In this document: piece after piece, positions 45,401 through 57,104 of the stretch
Layout: each line of letters starts with the position of its first letter
Position numbering within the stretch: position 1 is the stretch's first letter
NCBI RefSeq assembly: GCF_036373705.1
Contig: NC_089852.1
Span: 33,059,707 to 33,123,706, forward strand
From: Amia ocellicauda
Taxonomy: Eukaryota; Chordata; Actinopteri; Amiiformes; Amiidae
Direction: 5' to 3'
DNA: 64,000 nt
Notes under the pieces: model-generated
Database searches by the model: none
The model's input: the letters and a program-made list of their open reading frames with translations, nothing else
What the model was told of the DNA's origin: nothing
Made by a program: the position numbers and the translations under genes

Positions 45401-46834
45401 CTTCGCTAATTTAGTTTTAAATGTATTGCATTATTTCAAATTGATTGATCCTAGACTAGAGAGCAGTAGTGAATATGCCAGTTGATTGAACTGAGTTAAG
45501 ACCAATACAGGTCTGCAGAGTTGCAGATATTGGCAAACCCTGTCTGGAGCCCAAGCCTGTGAGCCCAGCCTAACCAGGGTAGTTACATATGAAATCTTTT
45601 GAGTTATGTGATACAATAGCTAGTAGACAATACATACCTCCAACAACTGAGTTTGAGACTCTGGCATTTCACTACAATGCAATGTTAAATACTGTATGTA
45701 TTATTGAAATTGGAAATAATATATTTGGTGAAATATATTTTGAAAAATTTACAAATACATTTGGTGAAATATATTAATGTAAATATATTCTTAAATGTAT
45801 GTTTTAAATAATTTACGAAATTAATTGTATTTTGAACAGAATATATTTTACATTATGATATGTCCACATATTTGTATAATAGATTGCAGTATATTTCCAT
45901 ATTGGAACATTTAAAACTGCCATTTGTGTCTCTTCAGGAGTGGACAGAAGTCCATCGCATCACAAGCATTTATGCATAACTATGCCTGACTGTGGAATGT
46001 AACTTTTGAGACATTACACTAAGACCGCCTCTGTGTTAGAATCTCCCAAGCCGGTTTGTGTATGAATAACTGATAACTATGAAAGATCATATCACAGGCA
46101 TCATCTGTTATCTTTCTTAGTTTTAATAGTGTAGTTCTCGCTGTTAAAGCAATTTTTTTTTTATTAATGTAGTTTTTCTGTATATTATACTTTATATTGT
46201 TTACTGTATGTCTGGATTAATGATTGTGTTCTGCATTTTTGATAAACCATCTTAATCTTATGTAGCATTTGAATTCTGTAAAGTTTTACAGTTCTCCATG
46301 GCTAAAGGTATCAGTCAAATAAATAATAATAATACTGCTGTCCTGCATTAATTTCTAATACTGCTGATATATACAAAGCAGCTTGTATACTTAATGAAGC
46401 ACCAGAAAAAAAAAATGCAGGTGATTTCTCTGTTCAAGTTCACCACAACATTTCTGAAGCTGTCTTCAAAGAAATCACATTATATTGTTTTTCTTGTACA
46501 TTTTACTAAATAAATAAATCAAATGTATTTTATCATATATGAATAACCTTTTTTATAAGAAGTAGGCTTCTAAATCCAGAGAATAAAATATTTATTGACA
46601 TGCCAGCCCCCAACCTCAGTTGAGTCTCAAACGTTTACAAGTTTGTCTTGCCTAGGCATATTACCATTGGTTCCTCATCATCAAACAGATGTTTTTGTGA
46701 GATTGGACTGTAAGATATTATTTGTTAGAATGTATTTTTCTATGGGAAATTCTGTCCTATCTGGTTTGGTAGAGGAAACAGACGTCCTGCCTTTTATCTA
46801 GTTCCCTGGTAGCCTGGCTTATCTATGTGTCCAG

Positions 46835-47035
46835 AGACCATTACATTACATTATTTGTCATTTAGCAGATGCTCTTATCCAGGACAATTTACATTTGTAC
46901 CCATTTATACAGCTGGGTATTTTACTGGAACAATCTAAGTGAAGTACTTTGCTCAAGGGTACAACAGCACTGCTTCAACTGGGATTTGAATCCACAACCT
47001 ACCAGTTATGAGTCCCTAACCGCTAATCTAATTTC
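46835..47035 (-). repeat. tRNA-derived SINE
   Basis: On the minus strand a promoter-like B box (GGATTCAAATCC) follows an A-box-like GGTTAGGGACTC. The other end carries the widespread fish word CATTTAGCAGATGCTCTTAT. This matches a common fish SINE layout. Confidence 0.6.
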
Positions 47036-47849
47036 TAAAGGACCCCCACTTCTGAATTACATTAGCATCAAGCACCCAACTCATGGTGATGGCAAAATGT
47101 GATTGGTTGAAAGGTAACCTAATAAAAGGAAAACAAAGAGGAGTTTAGTTCTCATCAAGGAGTTCAAGAAGAAGGGGTAACAACAAGAAAAGAACAGGAG
47201 GGAGAGAGAGAGAGAGACAGACACACCGCTGCCTGTCTGACCAGACTGACCTAAGCTGCCCTGTGAGGAGAAATCGGGTATTATTTGTTTATTTCTGTAA
47301 TCCAGCAGAAGCTTAATATTACTTATTTACAGTAATATAATTGAATGATATTAGTTTGCTATTTTTGTCACAAATAAATGATTATTGCACATCTGTGACT
47401 TGACCGCATCTTCCCTCTAAAAATAATCTTAAAAGAGAAACCAATTGACCTATAAGTTTTCAGTTCAACTAATTATTTAGATTGAAAAACCAAACATATC
47501 AAAATTCTCTTACAGGACTTTTTGGATGCAAAAGCAGTGAACAATCAATACCTTGAGGTAAAAACAGGAAACCCACAAACAGACACTGTGAAGTCAGCTC
47601 TGGTAAAACAGCCTGGGTAGCAATATAACAGCTTGCTTAACAATTAATGCAGCTGACTGATGAATACAGTATTTTAAGTCATAATATTAATATAAAACAT
47701 TATTCAACTTCTTCAACAGATAATAAGCCTTTTTGAATGGTTAACAAGTCTCTAAGGAAACACACACAGATGAGCTAGTTTATCCAGACTAATAAAAAGA
47801 AAACAAATAAAAATGGTGTACTCTCTGAGAGTTTGTGTTACTATCCTCT

Positions 47850-47990
47850 AATTAGGAACTCAAAATAATCAGCCCTCAGACAGAACCTCACCAGGGGAAT
47901 ACAGATAGAGATTTAAGAGCCACACGTGGAAGAGCTGGGTTAAAGTATGAGCTCATGGAAGGTAGAGAAGAGGGGATTCCTACTCAAACA
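47850..47990 (+). other. Untranslated first exon of OR3
   Basis: It is homologous to the first exons of OR1 and OR2 and ends at a GTAAGT donor (47991). The matching acceptor ends at 48493. Confidence 0.5.
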
Positions 47991-48154
47991 GTAAGTTTAT
48001 CAATTTTGTAATGAATGCGGTTTGGTTTCCTTACATTTGCTAATACTGGAAGGATTTAAATACATTTAAATAAACATTGATGGTCTTGTGTGTTTAACCA
48101 TTCTGTATAAACACACATATTGTATTGCTATACTGTTATATGACCAAAGGCTGA

Positions 48155-48157
<3 letters not shown>

Positions 48158-48212
<55 letters not shown>
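48158..48212. repeat. TA microsatellite in the OR3 intron
   Basis: About 27 uninterrupted TA units. It lies between the untranslated exon and the coding exon. Confidence 0.95.
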
Positions 48213-48214
<2 letters not shown>

Positions 48215-48524
48215 CTCCAGAAATCAGGTGTAGTTTTTTTTGTGTCTAATTTGTAAAATTAAAAAGGTAGTAGTATTAGCTTAAAAAGAGGGTGTCAACC
48301 ATTCTCAAATTATGTGAAAGTTAATGTGATTGTTTAAATTCATATTTGAGGTAGCTAATTAACAATGTTTAGGAATCATTCCTTCATACTCTTGTTTACT
48401 CATTGGCCCTTGTCTCATACTGAAATCAATACAGTCACAATGTGCTTTTCTTACCACTGTAAATTAAGTTCCTAATGTATGGCTTGTTTTCAGATCACAG
48501 TGGTATTTAAGGAGACAGGTGAAA

Positions 48525-49502
48525 ATGCAGCAAAATCAAAGTGGAATTACATCTCACACAGAGTTTCTTCTACTTGGATTTCATGGACTCGGAGGATACA
48601 GACAATTTCTTTTCATTCCTTTCTTTCTGATAGGTGTATTGTCCTTTGTTGGTAATGCAGCACTGATAATCACTATTAAAACAGGCAGCAGTTTACACTC
48701 TCCCATGTATGTGTTAATATGTATCAATGCCTGTGTAGACCTGACTTTGCCAGTAATATTTGTTCCAAAAATGTTATTAAGCTTTTTATTTGACTTGAGT
48801 GGAATAAGTCTGTTGGGCTGTCTGTTCCAAATGTTTTTTATTCACTTTGTTGGTAGCTTTCAGTCAACTGTTCTCCTAGGGATGGCTCTGGATCGCTATG
48901 TTGCCATATGTATCCCACTGCACTACAATGATTACATAAATAGGTCGACTTTCTGTAAATTCTCTGCTGTAGTTACTCTGAGAAATATGTTTTTTGTTTT
49001 ACTTGTAGTAGTTCTAGCCAGTCATCTTTCTTTTTGCTCGTCGAATATTATTGATGATTGCTTTTGTCAGCACATGGCTCTGGTAAGCTTGGGCTGTGGA
49101 AACACCAGCAAGAACAGTATCATTGGGCTGCTTGCAGTGTTTTCCATAACAGTCATTGATGCTGGGCTCATTGTGATTTCATACATCAAAATTTTCTGTG
49201 ATATTTTTAAAACACACTCAGGAAAATCCCGAGAAAAGGCAATCCACACCTGTGGCACTCATTTAATAGTCACAGGTGTATCTTTCAGCTTTACCATGTC
49301 CGCATTACTTTCATACAGGTTCAAAAGTTCCCTCCCTCCAAATATTCATAACTTAATAAGCATAATGTACTTACTTTTCCCTGGCACTTTCCACCCAATT
49401 ATTTATGGAATAAGAACAAAAGCAATAAGAGAACAGATGCTGAATCTCTTTCAATGCAAAAGAATTGGACCCATCTCCACAAAAGTAACGAGTATACATT
49501 GA
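48525..49502 (+). CDS. Olfactory receptor OR3, class I (fish-type), intact
   Basis: This single coding exon of 325 residues starts at the ATG at 48525, aligned with OR1. A GTG six bases upstream is in frame but unlikely as a start. It has the N-terminal NQSG glycosylation site, GN in TM1, LHSPMY, MALDRYVAIC, a cysteine-rich second extracellular loop (DDCFCQHM), KAIHTCGTHL in TM6 and PIIYGIRTK in TM7. It is closer to OR2 than to OR1 in several positions. It is the unbroken reference for the OR2 lesion. Confidence 0.93.
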   Translation: MQQNQSGITSHTEFLLLGFHGLGGYRQFLFIPFFLIGVLSFVGNAALIITIKTGSSLHSPMYVLICINACVDLTLPVIFVPKMLLSFLFDLSGISLLGCLFQMFFIHFVGSFQSTVLLGMALDRYVAICIPLHYNDYINRSTFCKFSAVVTLRNMFFVLLVVVLASHLSFCSSNIIDDCFCQHMALVSLGCGNTSKNSIIGLLAVFSITVIDAGLIVISYIKIFCDIFKTHSGKSREKAIHTCGTHLIVTGVSFSFTMSALLSYRFKSSLPPNIHNLISIMYLLFPGTFHPIIYGIRTKAIREQMLNLFQCKRIGPISTKVTSIH

Positions 49503-49739
49503 TTTTGGAAAATAAGGAGAAATTAATATATAAGTGACACACCACCATGTTTTAATGCTTTCACTAACACTGTGGATAATCATAATATAATTAATCGAGC
49601 TCTTATGAAGCAAACTAATTTTTTTTTTTCATCACTACTTTTCATTTATAAATCAAAATGCAAAAATATTAATATTGACATAATCTGTAAAACCATGTTT
49701 CTATATTTATAAACCCTCCTGTCCTCTACTCCCAGTTTC

Positions 49740-50130
49740 TCTGATTAACCTGTGGCACCTGTCACTCATCCATCTCTCTGCTTTGCAAGTAAAGTGCTCC
49801 TCTGCACTTTCACCTATGGAAAATCATATCACAAGCATCATCTGCTCTCATTCTTAGAATTACTATTGTAATTCTCACTGCTCAAGTGTATTTTATTGAT
49901 AAAATTGTACTGTCGTTGCTGTATCTTGTACTGCATCTGTTCTGCTGTACGTCTGATTTCATTACATAGTTTTCTGCATTTTGGATAAACCACCCTATCT
50001 TGTGTAACTTTTATAGTCTGTATCATTATACAGCTCTTAGTAAGTTTTATAATGCCAAAACTTTGAATTTTGAGTCACTTTGGCTGAAGGAGTCACAAAT
50101 AAATAATTATAATAATGTTGCTCTCCATTC
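49740..50130. repeat. 3' flank module of OR3
   Basis: It matches parts of the OR1 flank (about 32090-32500) and the block at 46060-46450. It ends where the Tc1 element begins. Confidence 0.5.
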
Positions 50131-50148
50131 ATTTCTAATACTGCTGAT

Positions 50149-51366
50149 ATACACTCACCTAAAGGATTATTAGGAACACCTGTTCAATTTCTCATTAATG
50201 CAATTATCTAACCAACCAATCACATGGCAGTTGCTTCAATGCATTTAGGGGTGTGGTCCTGGTCAAGACAATCTCCTGAACTCCAAACTGAATGTCTGAA
50301 TGGGAAAGAAAGGTGATTTAAGCAATTTTGAGCGTGGCATGGTTGTTGGTGCCAGACGGGCCGGTCTGAGTATTTCACAATCTGCTCAGTTACTGGGATT
50401 TTCACGCACAACCATTTCTAGGGTTTACAAAGAATGGTGTGAAAAGGGAAAAACATCCAGTATGCGGCAGTCCTGTGGGCGAAAATGTTTTGTTGATGCT
50501 AGAGGTCAGAGGAGAATGGGCCGACTGATTCAAGCTGATAGAAGAGCAACTTTGACTGAAATAACCACTCGTTACAACCGAGGTATGCAGCAAAGCATTT
50601 GTGAAGCCACAACACGTACAACCTTGAGGCGGATGGGCTACAACAGCAGAAGACCCCACCGGGTACCAGTCATCTCCACTACAAATAGGAAAAAGAGGCT
50701 ACAATTTGCACAAGCTCACCAAAATTGGACAGTTGAAGACTGGAAAAATGTTGCCTGGTCTGATGAGTCTCGATTTCTGTTGAGACATTCAGATGGTAGA
50801 GTCAGAATTTGGCGTAAACAGAATGAGAACATGGATCCATCATGCCTTGTTACCACTGTGCAGGCTGGTGGTGGTGGTGTAATGGTGTGGGGGATGTTTT
50901 CTTGGCACACTTTAGGCCCCTTAGTGCCAATTGGGCATTGTTTAAATGCCACGGCCTACCTGAGCGTTGTTTCTGACCATGTCCATCCCTTTATGACCAC
51001 CATGTACCCATCCTCTGATGGCTACTTCCAGCAGGATAATGCACCATGTCACAAAGGTCAAATCATTTCAAATTGGTTTCTTGAACATGACAATGAGTTC
51101 ACTGTACTAAACTGGCCCCCACAGTCACCAGATCTCAACCCAATAGAGCATCTTTGGGATGTGGTGGAACGGGAGCTTCGTGCCCTGGATGTGCATCCCA
51201 CAAATCTCCATCAACTGCAAGATGCTATCCTATCAATATGGGCCAACATTTCTAAAGAATGCTTTCAGCACCTTGTTGAATCAATGCCACGTAGAATTAA
51301 GGCAGTTCTGAAGTCGAAAGGGGGTCAAACACAGTATTAGTATGGTGTTCCTAATAATCCTTTATA
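50149..51366 (+). mobile_element. Tc1/mariner element, 3' terminal repeat shortened
   Basis: The left end reads TA then CACTCACCTAAAGGATTATT. The right end, GGTGTTCCTAATAATCCTTT (51344 on), is its inverse but stops about 8 bases short of the outer end. The left TIR seen here is 29-31 bp. An intact transposase lies inside. The element sits just after the OR3 flank module. Confidence 0.85.
50300..51340 (+). CDS. Tc1/mariner transposase, full-length ORF
   Basis: The 346-residue ORF starts at an ATG at 50300. The N-terminus holds helix-turn-helix DNA-binding domains (for example residues 23-46, SISQSAQLLGFSRTTISRVY). The catalytic triad is D155 (WSDES), D246 (QQDNAPCH) and E283 (NPIEHLWD). The D246-E283 spacing counts as 36 residues, so this is DD36E and not the DD34E of classical Tc1. 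DD36E families are known in animals (Incomer). A glycine-rich box (GGGGVMVWG) lies near residue 190. No stop or shift was seen, so the protein may be active. Its own right terminal repeat is damaged. Confidence 0.92.
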   Translation: MGKKGDLSNFERGMVVGARRAGLSISQSAQLLGFSRTTISRVYKEWCEKGKTSSMRQSCGRKCFVDARGQRRMGRLIQADRRATLTEITTRYNRGMQQSICEATTRTTLRRMGYNSRRPHRVPVISTTNRKKRLQFAQAHQNWTVEDWKNVAWSDESRFLLRHSDGRVRIWRKQNENMDPSCLVTTVQAGGGGVMVWGMFSWHTLGPLVPIGHCLNATAYLSVVSDHVHPFMTTMYPSSDGYFQQDNAPCHKGQIISNWFLEHDNEFTVLNWPPQSPDLNPIEHLWDVVERELRALDVHPTNLHQLQDAILSIWANISKECFQHLVESMPRRIKAVLKSKGGQTQY

Positions 51367-51474
51367 GAACCGGATTCAGAATATTTCTGAATTATTCAGA
51401 ATACTTGTGTTTGTTTATTGGCCCTTGTCTCAAAGTCAAATAAAAACAAGTGCAAATAAAGTGTCTAAGTTCAG

Positions 51475-51630
51475 ATAACATTGGTATTTAATTAGAGAGG
51501 TGAAATGCAACAATACTCAGATTTCATAAAAAAAAATGTATTTTTCTTCTCTCTGATGTTTGTATTGGTATTTGTTGGTAACACAGCACTGATTATCACT
51601 ATTAGAACAGGCGGTAGTTTACACTTTTCT
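51475..51630 (+). pseudogene. Olfactory receptor OR4, 5' fragment
   Basis: An acceptor-like TTCAG and leader similar to OR2 and OR3 precede an ATG at 51505. The frame diverges at an A-run near 51530-51538, then resumes with FVLVFVGNTALIITIRTGGS, the TM1 region. Homology ends near 51630, where a LINE begins. Nothing of TM2-TM7 remains here. Confidence 0.82.
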
Positions 51631-52725
51631 TACTGAGGACAGAGAACATCTTATGTTAAATACTTTGGAAGCTGTAGGCATTCAGGGTAATGTAAGTAGA
51701 TGGATTATGAACTGGTTGATGTATAGGAAGCAGAGGGTGTCGATTAGAGGAGTTGCTTCTAACTGGAGTGAGGTTGTTAGTGGAGTTCCACAGGGATCAG
51801 TACTAGGGCCTTTGCTTTTTCTAATCTATATTAATGATCTGGACTCTGTGATAGTTTGCAAACTTGTCAAATTTGCAGATGACACTAAAATAGGTGGCTC
51901 AGCCGATACAATCTTGGCAGCACAGGCTATTCAGAGGGACTTAGATAACATTCAGTTGTGGACAAGTGCAAGGTAATACATGCAGGTAACAAAAATGTCC
52001 ACTATAATTACACTATGGGAGGAATAGAACTAGATGAAGTAACGCATGAGAAAGACCTAGAAGTCTATGTGGACTCCTCACTTTCTCCATCCATGCAATG
52101 TGGGGAAGCAATAAAAAAGGCAAACAGAATGTTAGGGTATATTGTCAAAAGTGTAGAATTTAAAACAAGGGAAGTAATATTAAGACTGTACAATGCGCTA
52201 GTTAGACCTCATCTGGAATACTGTGTGCAGTTCTGGGCACCACACTTCAAGAAGGATATTGCTGCTTTAGAGGCAGTTCAGAGGAGAGCAACCAGACTTA
52301 TTCCAGGTTTGAAGGGAAAGTCCTACTCGGAGAGACTGAGGGAACTGAACCTTTTCACCCTGGAACAGAGGAGACTACGTGGGGACTTGATCCAAGTCTT
52401 CAAAATCATGAAAGGCATCGACCACATCAAACCAGAGGAGCTTTTCCAGATCAGCAGGGACACACGCATCCGGGGACACAACTGGAAATTGGGCTTCAAG
52501 GCATTCAAAACGGAAAACAGGAGACACTTCTTTACACAGAGAGTAGTCACAATCTGGAATAAACTACCCAGCGATGTGGTAGAAGCTGAAAGTTTGGGAA
52601 CATTTAAAAATAGACTGGATAGGATCCTTGGATCACTTAGATATTAATAAACACCAAACGAGCATGATGGGTTGAATGGCCTCCTCTCGTTTGTAAACTT
52701 TCTTATGTTCTTCTTATGTTCTATG
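51631..52725 (+). mobile_element. Rex/CR1-like LINE, 5'-truncated, inserted in OR4
   Basis: Two frames (51653-51976 and 51958-52647) encode the second half of a reverse transcriptase with [13 protein letters not shown] and FADDTK. A C-terminal region containing LRPHLEYC-type and WNKLPSDVVEAESL segments follows. A deletion and frameshift near 51960 separate them. The tail contains ATGATGGGTTGAATGGCC and ends TTCTTATGTTCT. The same family occurs at 13671-14170. Confidence 0.85.
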
Positions 52726-53059
52726 TGTACAGGTTTGTTGTTTAGCCACGAATTGTATATCTTGCACCTGTTTTGTAGGAAAAGCAGCAACTGTTTGTTA
52801 GTGAATTTAGCAAGTAACTTAGCACACTCGACACGCCCTGTCTGCAATCAGAAGCGTTACACTGTGTAGGCTGTGATTATTTAGCATTTGTTTAACATTA
52901 CTACAAGCTATGGTTCAGTGTAACTGCGTGTATCTGGCACTGTCTTTGTATTCAGATATTAAGCGGCCATTAATTGTGCTATTTGCAGTCCCACGTGGGA
53001 GGGAGGGCCATCCTGACCAGCCTTGTGTCATTCAATGGAACACAGGTGTGCACTGTCCT
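52726..53059. other. Unassigned spacer
   Basis: No gene or repeat was recognised between the two LINEs. Confidence 0.4.
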
Positions 53060-56000
53060 AATTAGTTACAGGTGAAGCATTTAACAGCCCCCAATCCCTC
53101 TGCGCCAGCAGTCAGCACGGCAGCCTTCAGTGCCCCCCTTCCAAAGGCCCCCGTCTCCAAAGGGCAGGGACTCTAGCTGCGGAGACTCTAGCTGCGGAGA
53201 CTCTAGCTGCGGAGACTCTAGCGAGGAGAAGACTGCGAGGAGATGCTGCACAGCAACAGCAACAACAGGCAACCATGACAATCTCTCCAATTCCTGTCCT
53301 GCTCTCTCCTTCCTCTCGGTGTGCACCTGCTAGCCGTTGTTTCCCTAATCCCTCCAACCTCATCTCTCTGCCTCTCCCCCCCTCCTCCTCCCTCCCTGCT
53401 ACTCCACTCTCTGGAGGCCTGTGGAACTGCCACTCAGCTTCCAACAAGGCCGACTTCATCCTCCCACCAGTCTCGGGATTTCCTCGCTCTCACCGAAACA
53501 TAGATCTCCCCAGACAACTCTACCACCCCTGCTGCCTTATCCTCTCTCTTTGTCCTGTCCCACTCCCCTCGTCTTACTGGGCGGGGAGGAGGAACAGGGC
53601 TCCTGCTCTCCCCTTCTCTCCTCTTCTCTGTCCCCACCTCTCTCTCCTCTATCTCGACCCACAGCTTTGAATTCCATACAGTGGAAATCACCTCTCCCTC
53701 TCACCTCTTCCTTCTAGTTCTCTACAGTCCACCTGGTCCACTCACCTCCTTCCTGGATGAACTCGACTTTCTTCTCTCCTCTCTCCCCTCGCTGTCCTCA
53801 CCTACCATCCTCCTAGGAGACTTCAACATCCACCTCTCCAACCCTTCCCACTGTGCTGGATTTCTTCCTCTCCTTCACTCCTTTAACTTCTCACTCTCCC
53901 TGTCTCCCCCCACTCACAGGGCAGGCCGCCAGCTAGACCTCATCTTCTCTAGAGGCTGCTCCCCTTCAACACTCCGTGACACCCATGGACATCTTGGACC
54001 ACCACTTCATTTCCTTCTCCCTCTCCACCTTCTCCTCCCTCCTTGCCCCCCCTCCCCCTCCTCCACCATCTCTCACTGCTGATGATTTCGCCTCCATCTT
54101 CTCCTCCAAGATTGCAGACATCCGCAGGCTCTTCAATACTCCACCCTCATCTCCCATCACACCGAAACCTCCCACCGACCAAGCTTCCTTTTCTTCATTC
54201 TCACCTCTCTTAGATGCTGAAGTTTCTGCTCTCCTCCTACGTCACAAACCCACACCGTGTGACCTGGACCCTCTCCCTTCTCGTCTCTTCCAAGAAACCG
54301 CTCCTGATCTTCTCCCCTCATCTCCTCCCTCCTCAACTCCTCACTCCTCTCTGGCTGTTTCCCCTCTGCATTTTAACAAGCTGCTGTCATCCCACTGCTC
54401 AAGAAACCAACCCTTGATGCCACCTCTCCTCAAAACTACCGCCCTGTCTCCCTACTTCCTTTCCTCTCCAAGACTCTCGAGCGGGCGGTCCACCGTCAGC
54501 TCTCGGACTTTCTGTCCCAACACTCACTCCTTGATCCTCTGCAATCCGGCTTCTGCACAGCTCACTCCACTGAGACGGCTCTCCTGGCTGTCACTGACTC
54601 CCTCAGCTGTGCTCGGGCAGCCTCCCTCTCCTCAGTCCTCATCATCCTTGACCTCTCTGCAGCATTTGACACCGTTGATCACTCCATCCTCCTCTCCTGC
54701 CTCACTGACCTTGGGATCTCTGGGACTGCTCTCACCTGGTTCTCCTCCTACCTCAGTGACCGGTCCTACCAAGTGACATGGCGATGCTCCTCATCCCCAA
54801 CCTCTCCTCACAGGCGTTCCCCAAGACTCCGTCCTGGGCCCGCTCCTGTTCTCTCTGTACACTCGCTCCCTGGGCCCCCTCATCGCTTCCCATGGTTTCT
54901 CCTACCACTTCTACGCTGATGTTGCCCAGATCTTCCTGTCTTTTCCCTCTTCTGACCCTCTCATCCCCTCATGCATCTCTTCCTGCTTGTCTGCTATTTC
55001 CACCTGGATGCACTCGCACCACCTCAAGCTCAACCTCTCCAAATCGGATCTCCTCTTTTTCCCCACTCTTCCTTACCTTCTGATGACCTCCCCATCTCGA
55101 TCCCCTTGGAATCCACCACACTCTCTCCTTCTTCTTATGCTAAAAATCTAGGAGTCACCCTCGATCCTGCGCTCTCCTACAACCAGCACATCACCACGCT
55201 GACACGCACCTGTAGATTCTTCCTGAGCAACATACGCCGGATCCATCCCTTCCTCACCGACTTACTCGACTCAGCTACTCGTCCAGTCAATGGTCCTCTC
55301 CCGCCTGGACTACTGCAACTCCCTCCTGGCCGGACTGCCTGCATCTACTACCCGCCCACTCCAGCTCATTCAGAACTCTGCGGCTCATCTGGTATTCTCT
55401 CTGCCACGATTCGCACACACTACTCCACTTCTCCGCTCCCTCCACTGGCTCCCGATACCGGCACGTACTGCTGTCTTGACCACACTGCACCAAGCTACCT
55501 TCAGTCACTTGTCTCTCCATACATCCCCTCCAGACCACTGCATTCCTAGAGTGCCAGAAGACTAACTCTGCCTCCTCTCCACTCTCCTTCCTCCAGAGCC
55601 CGCTCCTTCTCATCCCTGGCCCCTAAATGGTGGAACGACCTGCCCACCGAAGTCAAAACAGCAGAGTCCTTGACCTCATTCCGGCGCTTACTCAAGATGC
55701 ATCTTTTCCGACAATACTTGTAATATTAGTCCTCTATCCCTGCTAGATAGCACTTCACAGGTTTTATTATGCTTCTCGTGTTCTTGATTGTTTTCCTCCT
55801 TGCTCCCTTTCCCGTAGCCCTTGTCTGTGACCCTACATCTTGACAGCACTTAGCTTTCACCATCCAGGATGTAGGAAGTCACTTACTGTACTTGTGTAAA
55901 TTGTAAATTGGAATTTGTAAAATGTATTTTGAATTGCTGTTTTAGCTAAATTGAATTTGTAATGATTGATGCCTTGTACTTCTCTGTATTTTTGCACTTT

Positions 56001-56075
56001 CTTTGCACTTATGTTGTAAGTCGCCCTGGATAAGGGCGTCTGCCAAGAAATAAAAATAATAGTAATAATACATGT
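53060..56075 (+). mobile_element. L2-type LINE, decayed
   Basis: The reading order is endonuclease then reverse transcriptase, spread over shifting frames. Visible landmarks are LWNCHSASNKADF near 53420, an endonuclease GDFNIH near 53817 and TSDHF-type remnants near 54000. A YRPVSL-like region lies near 54445 and a reverse transcriptase LSAAFDTVDHS near 54655. The end has a WWNDLP motif near 55630. The 3' tail reads GTAAGTCGCCCTGGATAAGG and ends in A-rich repeats, the standard L2 tail. Four 15-bp units of the type GGAGACTCTAGCTGC lie at 53167-53222 in the 5' leader. Confidence 0.82.
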
Positions 56076-57000
56076 GTATGTACACCGGTATGTGAGCAAC
56101 GCCGTAGGGAGACTCACATAATTGCAGGGGGTAGATTTCATGTACAGTCATCCCCGAAAATAGGTTCAGAGACTGGCGACATAAGTCGAGACAGATGCCG
56201 ACGTAGATGCGTCCCTACTCAAACCCACTCGAAATATCAGTAAACTGCAAACACTTACGTTAACTGTAAAAACTGTTAGTAGTGAGCTGAGAGATAATTT
56301 TGTTACAAGCACCTGTTAAATAAAGAAGAGTTTATACTGTATAACAATTTATTGTCTTCACATTTTACTCGTTCTCAGCAGAGTAACCGCTTTGTCTCTC
56401 CCTCAAAACAACAACACTGTGCAAGTGTATATCCTAGGAAACCGAATATACCACAATTAAACATAAATGGAGTTTTAACATACTGAACTTAGAACGTACC
56501 GTAATTACTAAAAGGAATATTCTCAATTAAGGATGCTCAGGTATTATAGTTTGCTATATAATATAATATAGTTTATTATAGATGCTTCATAAAGGGAATG
56601 TATAGTGAAACTAAGTTTCAATAACTGTAGACAAAGAGATTAATGTATTCATTTAATATCCATATTTGTATTTCAATTTCCCACTTTCCTCTTTTGGGCT
56701 TTGTAATCTATCCTGTAACATGTAGTTGAAAATCAATTATAATACTGTGTGTTTTCTGCTTATTTTATATAATTCTTGTACCAGATACACTAATGAAATT
56801 AATGGCCACCCCCCCTCCAGTACTTCACCCCTGGACACCAATAGGAGCCTTGGCAGCACCCCCTACCCCCGGCCTAGGCTAGAGCACCTTCGGCGCTCCT
56901 CTTCAGACATTTATTTTTTATCTTCACCTTCTCTCATGTTAGTCTTTCTTGTACATTCCCATCAATCCCATCAAATCCCATCTATCTGTTTCAGTACTCC
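56076..57000. other. Spacer leading into the last OR unit
   Basis: No coding region is convincing. The stretch is AT-rich except for a C-rich part at about 56800-56900. It may contain more of the OR upstream flank, which I could not align by eye. Confidence 0.4.
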
Positions 57001-57104
57001 TCAAATTAAAAACTTTTATTTTATCATATATAATAAACCTATTTGAATGGTTAAAAAGTGCATCTCTAAGGAAACACACAGATGAGCTGGAGTTTATGCA
57101 GACT
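57001..57104 (+). other. Upstream module of a fifth OR unit, interrupted
   Basis: TTTGAATGGTTAAAAAGTGC and GAAACACACAGATGAGCTGG match the sequences upstream of the OR2 and OR3 first exons (about 39260-39330 and 47730-47790). The match stops at CAGACT, where element C starts. Whether a receptor survives beyond element C cannot be seen. Confidence 0.6.

Noticed and set aside
53081..53459. Minus-strand ORFs over the L2 leader
   Set aside because: They are complements of the LINE and of its 15-bp tandem repeat.
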